DNA of 6,032 nt, taken from contig CAUJFU010000315.1 in the NCBI GenBank assembly GCA_963169055.1, forward strand, positions 1 through 6,032, written 5' to 3'. This stretch comes from Myxococcota bacterium. GTDB lineage: Bacteria; Myxococcota_C; UBA6777. Below the pieces are notes generated by a model, which was given only the letters and a program-made list of their open reading frames with translations, made no database searches and was not told where the DNA came from. This document shows positions 1-4,639 of the stretch, one piece after another (position 1 is the stretch's first letter; every line of letters starts with the position of its first letter). The translations under genes were made by a program, and so were the position numbers.

Positions 1-605
1 CCACAACCCAACGCAACCAAGTATTCGTGGAAGGGAACGAGATCTAAGACCGCTTGGTGGAGATACCCCTCATTTGGGGTCACGCTTTGTTCAAAGACCA
101 GCCACACCGAACCTGCTTTTTGCGAAGCTCGCCACACCCGCAGTGTTCGAGGTTGATCATCGCCTGCAAAGGTCCACAGCAGCGCCCCTTGCATGGTCAC
201 ACTCCCTGCTTGCACACCAAAAAGATACCGTACGTTGTCTTCTTTGATGGTCTCTGGAGCGAAGCTGATCTCTTTGGCCTTGTCTTGGGTTGGATCGCTC
301 TTGCATTTGGCTTGGGCTTGGCGGATGCGTTCTTCTTCGATGCGACGCTTTTCTTCTTCTTCTTTGCGCTTGGCATCTTCGGGATTGACGCATGCCACCC
401 CCAAAGACAACGCCACCGCAGAAGCCGCGCCCATCCGCAAAAAGTCCCGCCGACTCAGATCGCGCCGCTCACTTTCTGCATCGCTGTCGGCCCCCACAAC
501 AGACGCATCTGCGGGATTTTTTTGGTTTGACGCGATCGCGTCATGCGCATCCACGGAGGTTTCCGCGACGCTCTTGTTCTTGCGATTGTTTTTTTTCTCA
601 GCCAT
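1..605 (-). CDS. PhoD-like alkaline phosphatase/phosphodiesterase, N-terminal part (cut by left window edge)
   Basis: The frame is open from the ATG at 605 to the window edge (201 codons) with no stop, so the C-terminal part, including any metal-binding catalytic core, lies outside. Residues 51-57 read SRRDFLR, a full twin-arginine export motif, followed by a hydrophobic stretch (about 59-71) and Cys72, so the protein is exported folded and may be lipid-anchored. The residue at -3 from Cys72 is Gly, so the lipobox is weak. Residues 76-100 are a highly charged Glu/Lys/Arg helix. From residue 127, YLFGVQAGSVTMQGALLWTF resembles the start of the PhoD N-terminal beta domain (usual pattern GVASGDP...S.ILWTR), and FHEY at 192-195 fits the same domain. 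PhoD enzymes hydrolyse phosphate mono- or diesters outside the cytoplasm. The start is supported by AAGGGGAG (619-612) six bases upstream. The 50-residue region before the Tat motif is unusually long. The family call is by motif memory; activity cannot be judged. Confidence 0.75.
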   Translation of the reverse strand, partial: MAEKKNNRKNKSVAETSVDAHDAIASNQKNPADASVVGADSDAESERRDLSRRDFLRMGAASAVALSLGVACVNPEDAKRKEEEEKRRIEEERIRQAQAKCKSDPTQDKAKEISFAPETIKEDNVRYLFGVQAGSVTMQGALLWTFAGDDQPRTLRVWRASQKAGSVWLVFEQSVTPNEGYLHQAVLDLVPFHEYLVALGC

Positions 606-611
606 CAAATT

Positions 612-619
612 CTCCCCTT
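612..619 (-). promoter_or_regulatory. Ribosome binding site of the PhoD-like gene
   Basis: AAGGGGAG on the minus strand, six bases before the ATG at 605. It decides the start of a gene whose only other support at this end is the Tat motif. A weak -10/-35 pair (TATGCT at 658-653, TTGCAT at 681-676, 17-base spacer) lies upstream, but it is too poor to call a promoter. Confidence 0.7.
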
Positions 620-689
620 GCAAACCAACGGCATACGCCGTCTCCAATCAAAAGCATAAACTTGTGCGGTGAGGGATGCAACAAAGGCA

Positions 690-1757
690 CTAATCTTTTT
701 CGTTTTTGCTGCGGGGTCGTAGCTGCAAGCGGCCAGCAGGCGACATCTTGATCTGCCCCGTGTTAAAGCGCGGCATCCGCTTTGGATCGCAGTTTGGGCC
801 AAAGCCTTCTGCGCTAAAGTTGTACTCCAAAGAACCCCGTAGATCTTGTTTTTTGGCGACGATGCGTAAACGATGTTCGCCTGCTCGTGAAGGGGAACAG
901 TAAGACATCAGATAAAACTTTCCAGCGGAAGCCTCGATGTATTGGGCGACTTGTTCAAAGGCTGCCTTAATCGAGGCGAGATCTTCGGCTTTGATATAGC
1001 CCGTTCGACCGATGCGTGCGAGATGGGCTTCGGAGATCTCGGGCCCCATGCCGATCGCAAAGATGTTGAGATTGGAACCCGAAACAGCGCGCAGCATTTC
1101 TTCTTCGGTCACGCGATGGGCGCGATCGGTACCATCGGAAAACACCACCAACGTCCCAAAGCGCAACGGCTGCTTGGCGCGGCTGATCTGTTTGTTGAGT
1201 TCATCGATGGCGTTGAGGACAGCCCCGTTGAGGTTTGTGGATGGATCTCGCGGTTTGCGCCGACTGAGCGAGCGCACACCGCTCAATGCAGCGCCTCGGC
1301 TGGCCGTAAAACTGACGCCCCGCACAAGCTCTTTGGCCCCATCAAATCCAAAGATCCCGATCTTGTGCTCGTTGGACATCCGCTCGATAAACGCAGATGC
1401 CGCACTTCCAAGCTTTTCCGAAGCCCCCGATTCTGTGATGCTTGCCGAAAGATCCAACAGCAACAACACATAATGCGCCACCGCAACTTGTGGATTGAGG
1501 ATCGTTTGTTTGCTTTCGTAAGGAGAGATCAACTGATCGTCTTCGTAGATATCAAAGGATTTTTCATCGAGCTTCGCCACAGGTTGCTGGTTGGTCGTCT
1601 CCACAGAAAAGTACAACGCGACGTTGCTTGGCTTTTCGACGCTTGCGTTGTGCAACTCCAGACGCAAACTCACACAAGCACTCATCGCCAAGCACATGCC
1701 CATGCCCAACCACCATCGGCCCATTTTTCGCTCTTTTCGCAAGGCTTGCTTCGTCAT
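690..1757 (-). CDS. VWA-domain lipoprotein (VWFA-related family)
   Basis: A 355-residue protein predicted to be exported and lipid-anchored. A basic N-terminus ([10 protein letters not shown]) and a short hydrophobic stretch lead to LAMSAC with Cys28 as the likely lipidated residue. Residues about 29-90 form a beta-rich N-terminal domain with [11 protein letters not shown], the pattern seen before VWA domains in bacterial VWFA-related proteins. The VWA domain spans about 95-275. It keeps a complete metal-ion-dependent adhesion site: DLSAS at 102-106, Thr174 in PSTNLNGAV, and SDGTD at 207-211. The C-terminal part has [14 protein letters not shown] and two cysteines (287, 323) that could pair. 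Such domains bind protein ligands through a divalent metal; the partner is unknown. The ATG at 1757 is chosen because AGGAAGG sits eight bases upstream and the signal peptide then starts normally; the reading frame reaches further only from a TTG at 1829. The PhoD-like gene follows 84 bases downstream on the same strand. Confidence 0.88.
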   Translation of the reverse strand: MTKQALRKERKMGRWWLGMGMCLAMSACVSLRLELHNASVEKPSNVALYFSVETTNQQPVAKLDEKSFDIYEDDQLISPYESKQTILNPQVAVAHYVLLLLDLSASITESGASEKLGSAASAFIERMSNEHKIGIFGFDGAKELVRGVSFTASRGAALSGVRSLSRRKPRDPSTNLNGAVLNAIDELNKQISRAKQPLRFGTLVVFSDGTDRAHRVTEEEMLRAVSGSNLNIFAIGMGPEISEAHLARIGRTGYIKAEDLASIKAAFEQVAQYIEASAGKFYLMSYCSPSRAGEHRLRIVAKKQDLRGSLEYNFSAEGFGPNCDPKRMPRFNTGQIKMSPAGRLQLRPRSKNEKD

Positions 1758-1765
1758 CTCTCGCA

Positions 1766-1775
1766 CCTTCCTCTT
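1766..1775 (-). promoter_or_regulatory. Ribosome binding site of the VWA lipoprotein gene
   Basis: AAGAGGAAGG on the minus strand ends eight bases before the ATG at 1757. It favours this start over the TTG at 1829 and over a second in-frame ATG eleven codons further in. Confidence 0.65.
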
Positions 1776-1785
1776 TTCGTCCACA

Positions 1786-2109
1786 TCAGCGCGCCAACTC
1801 AGGCGACGCAACGACAACGCTGTCCTCAAACAAATCCCGTCCTGCTACCGAACAAGCCCATCCATTCGCTGTTTTCGTCTTCGTTGTATCAGACCAAGGC
1901 AGAGAACGCTTTGCCAACATACACGATCCGCTTGCATTTGCGTATGCCTCCACGTAAAAAAGCAGGGCGCGATCTTGGAGATCGTTGATCTTTGCCTTGA
2001 CGAATCCATACGACGCTGGTACATTTGCGAGCCTTGCGCTGAGGGAGTTCTTTATGCTCTCCCAAGTCAATTTAACTTTTCTCAATGGAATCAACCCATT
2101 GTCACACAT
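1786..2109 (-). CDS. Doubtful small ORF, 107 residues, unknown
   Basis: An ATG-started frame on the minus strand that stops 28 bases before the VWA gene start, in the right orientation to be its upstream partner. The product is not recognised. It has no membrane segment or signal peptide. Its C-terminal half, with [13 protein letters not shown] and [16 protein letters not shown], reads more like a real protein than random translation. Against it: no good Shine-Dalgarno sequence precedes the ATG at 2109, an in-frame TGA lies directly before that ATG so it cannot extend, it overlaps the candidate rpsR promoter, and its third codon positions show no clear G/C preference. An internal ATG at 1920 also lacks a ribosome site. 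Most likely it is a chance ORF or a decayed gene end. Confidence 0.2.
   Translation of the reverse strand: MCDNGLIPLRKVKLTWESIKNSLSARLANVPASYGFVKAKINDLQDRALLFYVEAYANASGSCMLAKRSLPWSDTTKTKTANGWACSVAGRDLFEDSVVVASPELAR
1997..2025 (+). promoter_or_regulatory. Candidate sigma-70-type promoter for rpsR
   Basis: TTGACG (1997-2002) and TACATT (2020-2025) are separated by exactly 17 bases and match the -35 and -10 consensus at 5/6 and 4/6 positions. Transcription would start near 2032 and give a leader of roughly 115 bases before rpsR. This is a pattern match only; the lineage may use variant promoters. Confidence 0.3.
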
Positions 2110-2137
2110 TCAACGATAGCATCTCTACGATCCAAAC

Positions 2138-2143
2138 AAGGAG
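2138..2143 (+). promoter_or_regulatory. Ribosome binding site of rpsR
   Basis: AAGGAG, five bases before the ATG at 2149. This near-perfect site fixes the start and shows that the acidic N-terminal extension is translated, since the first conserved S18 residues come some 35 codons later. The frame is also open further upstream, but that part does not resemble S18. Confidence 0.8.
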
Positions 2144-2148
2144 AGACC

Positions 2149-2448
2149 ATGACCAACGAAAGAATGATGGAAGAAGAACACGACGATATGGACGACGAGC
2201 GCGGTGGGCGGGGTGGCTTTTCATCCCGCGCCCCCGGGATGCGTCGCGGTGGTTTCCGCAAACGCGTCCGCCGTATCCGTGGCCCCATCGATTACAAAGA
2301 TGTTGAATTCTTGTCCCAATTTATTACCGACCAAGGCAAGATCATGCCCCGCCGCCTTACCCGCGTCTCGGCCAAAGATCAACGCACCATCTGCGAAGCC
2401 ATCAAGCGCGCTCGCATGATCGGCCTTCTCCCCTACGCACGCCGCTAG
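2149..2448 (+). CDS. rpsR: 30S ribosomal protein bS18, with acidic/RGG N-terminal extension
   Basis: A 99-residue protein; the usual bS18 is about 75. Residues 37-99 align by eye with bS18: [16 protein letters not shown], then GKIMPRRLT, then [14 protein letters not shown] and the C-terminal LLPYARR, matching the E. coli pattern IDYKD...GKI.P.R.T...Q..L..AIKRAR...LLPY. bS18 binds 16S rRNA in the platform of the small subunit together with bS6. The first 18 residues are strongly acidic ([12 protein letters not shown]), followed by a Gly/Arg-rich stretch (RGGRGG, MRRGGF). The N-terminal region where many bS18 proteins carry cysteine reads RKRVRRI, so this copy cannot form a zinc site there; the only cysteine is Cys82. 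In most bacteria rpsR sits between rpsF and rplI. Here neither is adjacent: the upstream gene is divergent and the downstream gene convergent. It may be a second copy of a cysteine-bearing form elsewhere in the genome, which this window cannot show. Confidence 0.95.
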   Translation: MTNERMMEEEHDDMDDERGGRGGFSSRAPGMRRGGFRKRVRRIRGPIDYKDVEFLSQFITDQGKIMPRRLTRVSAKDQRTICEAIKRARMIGLLPYARR

Positions 2449-2699
2449 TCTCTCACTACACCACCGACTCTCCCCTCTCCCTCCCCCCCTCTCATGCCAC
2501 TCGATCCAAATTCGCATCCACGACATACGCAATCGAGCGATTTCGCACCAACCCCACATACGGATGGTGGCATTTCGCATCCACGACATACACAATCAAG
2601 CGATTTCGCACCAACCCCGCATACAGGCGGTGGCATTTCGCATCCGTGGTGTATGGGAGTGAGCCGAATTCGGGCATGTGGTCTTGAAACGGCAGTGCG
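2449..2699. other. Convergent intergenic region with pyrimidine tract and 63-bp repeats
   Basis: This stretch separates the stop of rpsR from the stop of the convergent phosphatase gene. It starts with a 26-base run of pure C/T on the plus strand (2468-2493), then the 63-bp tandem repeat array. No hairpin followed by a T run was found for either gene, so how the two convergent transcripts end is not clear from sequence. Short ORFs in several frames here are products of the repeat, whose length is a multiple of three. Confidence 0.7.
2511..2676. repeat. 63-bp tandem repeat, two good copies plus one degenerate copy
   Basis: Copy 1 is 2511-2573 and copy 2 is 2574-2636, each beginning TTCGCATCCACGACATAC. 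They match at 57 of 63 positions, and all six differences are transitions. A third, decayed copy starts at 2637 with TTCGCATCC and stays roughly in register to about 2676, again differing mostly by transitions. Each unit contains two related halves: TTCGCATCCACGACATAC, and TTCGCACCAACCCCACATAC about 31 bases later, so the unit may itself be an old duplication. Within each copy are GCGA-TT-TCGC arms (2537-2546 in copy 1) and a CACC(A)...(T)GGTG inverted pair. There are no unique spacers, so it is not CRISPR. Function unknown. Confidence 0.9.
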
Positions 2700-4550
2700 T
2701 TAGCGCGGAGAGGGAGGGGAGAGTTTTGGATCGCGGAGGCGTTTGAGCAAGATCAGGGTGCAATCGTCTTGGGCAGGGAGCGGGCCACGAAAGCGGGCGG
2801 TGGAGAGGAAGACTTGGGCGAGGATCGCTTCGGCGGGGAGATGGTGATAGGCTTGGAGGAGAGCTTCGAGCCGTTCGAGTTCGAATTGGTGGCCGATCTG
2901 ATCGGCGGTTTCGGTGATGCCGTCGGTGTAAAGCAAGAGACAATCGTGGGGAAGGAGTTCGCCTTCGGCGTCTTGGTAGTGGGGTTTGAGTCGCGCCCAA
3001 CGGCTCATACCGAGGGGGGAACCTTTGGCTTTGAGGCGTTGTACACGGTTTGTTTCGGCGTGAAGATGCAGCAGAGGATCGTGGCCGGCGCTGGCAAACA
3101 CAAACTTTCCGCTGTGCATATCGAGGATCACAAGCAGCATGGTGACAAACATACGCGGGAGCATATCTTCGGAGACGAGTTGATTGACTTGTTGGAGGAC
3201 TTGGGCTGGAGAAGAAGCCGACTGGAGCGAGGCACGCAGAACACTCCGAGTCATCGCCATGATCAGCCCCGAAGACACGCCATGCCCAGACACATCGGCC
3301 ACGACCAAAGCCAGCCGACGCTCGTCGAGCATGAGGTAATCGAAGTAATCCCCACCGACTTGTTCCATCGCCATGCTTTCGCCGACCAATTGGAAGTTCA
3401 AAAGCTGCGGGATCTCCTTGGGAAATAGCGAGCGTTGGATCTGTTGGGCGAGGCGGATATCTTGTTCAAAGCGTTCTTTTTCAAGGGCGATCTGCAACAG
3501 GCGGGCATTTTCGATCGCGGAAGCGGCTTGGTTGGCAAAAGCGGTGAAGAAATCGAGATCTTGTTTGGTAAAGCTCGAAGAGGTGGGGCGATGGCTGTCT
3601 GCGTACAAGACACCCAAGACACCATTGGCGGTCTTCAAGGGAGTGCAGATGCAGGTGCGGATCGATTGGCCGAGAACGCTGCGGGCTCCGTCGAGCCAGT
3701 CTTCGCGCTGTGCGTCTTGGGTGAGAACGGCCTTTTCATCGCGCAAGACCCGCGCAACAATCGTCGAACTAAGCGCCACAGAGTCCGTCGGCCCGTTGCG
3801 ATCGCGGAAAGCAGACCAGTAAAAAGCGTTGTTTCGCGTTTCACTCTGCGCGTAGCGTTCGGCAGCTTCGGAGGGTTGGGTTTGTGGGCCGAGGATCAAC
3901 AACGCCGCACGATCGATCTCCATCGTATCAAAGAGCAGCTCCAAGACATGCTGAACTTTTTTCTCGATGGCTTCGGGCTTTGAGAGCGATTTACTCACCG
4001 CAAGCAAGATCTCTAACATGCGCTCTTGAGGCGAACGTGTATCCACAACACGCGGTGGAACGGGGACACCGGGACGCGAAAGCGAAGCCGATGGCATCGG
4101 CCCGATCGCGCCCCATCGCGTGCTGCCGATCAAGGTTCGCACATCATCGGTCAAAGGGCGAACGTCTTGACTTGCCAAGACGATTGCCCCACCACTCGCA
4201 CTATCCGAGGCTTTTGGAGTGCGAACGCTTGATGCGTTCGTTTGTGGCGACAAGGTCGTCAGTCCGATCCGATCGCCATGCTTGAGGGTGGCTTCTTGGA
4301 CAGGCAGATCATTCACCCGTACACTGCCCTCCAAAGCTCGCAAACACACCTCTCCCTCTTGCACACGCAACTCAAGATGCCTTGATGCGATCTCCTCAAA
4401 CGGCAAAACGATATCGTTTTTCTCGGACTGCCCCACCGACAAGACCGCGCTTTCGAGTCGAAAGACACGCCCCGCAAACGGGCCATGCTCCGCCAAAAGG
4501 CGCGTCATCGGTCGCCCGTCTGGGCCACGTTGCTGAATGAACACAAACAT
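2700..4550 (-). CDS. FHA-GAF-PP2C (SpoIIE/RsbU-type) serine/threonine phosphatase
   Basis: A 616-residue cytoplasmic signalling protein with no signal peptide. Residues about 15-100 form an FHA domain with VGQSEKNDIVLP, ASRHLEL (Ser56, His58) and VND (Asn80). A Pro/Ser-rich linker (about 105-172) leads to a GAF sensor domain (about 175-349), with ICTPLKTANGVLGVLYADS typical of the fold. A short coiled coil ending in LAQQIQRSLFP links it to the PP2C-type phosphatase domain (about 384-604), as in RsbU-like proteins. The metal-binding acidic residues are all present: GGDYFD (Asp401), VADVSGHG (Asp419), YTDGITE (Asp543) and DDCT (595/596), so it should be active. Such proteins dephosphorylate anti-sigma-factor antagonists or other phosphoproteins when the sensor is triggered. 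The FHA Arg after the conserved Gly is Gln41 here. The ATG at 4550 has AAGGA seven bases upstream; the longer frame begins only at a TTG (4598). No partner kinase or antagonist gene is visible nearby. Confidence 0.92.
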   Translation of the reverse strand: MFVFIQQRGPDGRPMTRLLAEHGPFAGRVFRLESAVLSVGQSEKNDIVLPFEEIASRHLELRVQEGEVCLRALEGSVRVNDLPVQEATLKHGDRIGLTTLSPQTNASSVRTPKASDSASGGAIVLASQDVRPLTDDVRTLIGSTRWGAIGPMPSASLSRPGVPVPPRVVDTRSPQERMLEILLAVSKSLSKPEAIEKKVQHVLELLFDTMEIDRAALLILGPQTQPSEAAERYAQSETRNNAFYWSAFRDRNGPTDSVALSSTIVARVLRDEKAVLTQDAQREDWLDGARSVLGQSIRTCICTPLKTANGVLGVLYADSHRPTSSSFTKQDLDFFTAFANQAASAIENARLLQIALEKERFEQDIRLAQQIQRSLFPKEIPQLLNFQLVGESMAMEQVGGDYFDYLMLDERRLALVVADVSGHGVSSGLIMAMTRSVLRASLQSASSPAQVLQQVNQLVSEDMLPRMFVTMLLVILDMHSGKFVFASAGHDPLLHLHAETNRVQRLKAKGSPLGMSRWARLKPHYQDAEGELLPHDCLLLYTDGITETADQIGHQFELERLEALLQAYHHLPAEAILAQVFLSTARFRGPLPAQDDCTLILLKRLRDPKLSPPSPR

Positions 4551-4557
4551 CGAATTG

Positions 4558-4562
4558 TCCTT
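4558..4562 (-). promoter_or_regulatory. Ribosome binding site of the phosphatase gene
   Basis: AAGGA on the minus strand, seven bases before the ATG at 4550; it favours this start over the TTG at 4598. A 5-bp stem TGGCG/CGCCA (4570-4574 with 4580-4584) lies just upstream and has no T run, so it is not a terminator of the preceding gene. Confidence 0.55.
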
Positions 4563-4639
4563 GATGGAGTGGCGCAGTACGCCAAGCAAAAACCACAACG
4601 CCCTCGAACAACCGTGACTTAGAGAGGCAGAGCAACGTC

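Larger units (their letters stand above)
1758..2148. other. Divergent intergenic region between the VWA gene and rpsR
   Basis: About 390 bases separate the start codons of the minus-strand VWA gene and the plus-strand bS18 gene, so promoters for both should lie here. A plausible plus-strand promoter is listed separately. No convincing minus-strand promoter was found; TTGACT at 2070-2065 has no -10 at a workable distance. The rpsR leader contains two small hairpins: GGGAG/CTCCC (2043-2047 with 2059-2063) and AATGG/CCATT (2084-2088 with 2096-2100). A doubtful minus-strand ORF (1786-2109) covers most of the region and is listed separately. Confidence 0.6.

Noticed and set aside
628-641. Inverted repeat ACGGC-ATAC-GCCGT after the VWA gene as a terminator
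   Set aside because: The stem is only 5 bp, no T run follows, and it sits just before the ribosome site of the next gene.
1939-1948. GGAGG followed by an ATG on the minus strand as a tiny 30-residue gene
   Set aside because: The short product ([10 protein letters not shown]...) has no recognisable features, and a ribosome-site-like match alone is common by chance.
942-1988. Long plus-strand ORF (348 residues) opposite the VWA gene
   Set aside because: It is antisense to a gene with a lipoprotein signal, full MIDAS motif and ribosome site; its own translation resembles no known family.
1591-2148. Upstream extension of the rpsR frame
   Set aside because: The frame is open, but the upstream part has no S18 similarity, overlaps the VWA gene, and a strong ribosome site supports the ATG at 2149.
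2511-2676. CRISPR array
   Set aside because: Copies abut directly without unique spacers, the unit is too long and there are no cas genes.
2445-2703. Short ORFs of 61-69 residues on both strands with repeated 21-residue units
   Set aside because: They arise because the 63-bp DNA repeat keeps every frame open; none has a ribosome site or plausible protein composition.
2769-3428. 219-residue plus-strand ORF opposite the phosphatase
   Set aside because: It is the antisense shadow of the well-supported PP2C domain and has no recognisable motif.
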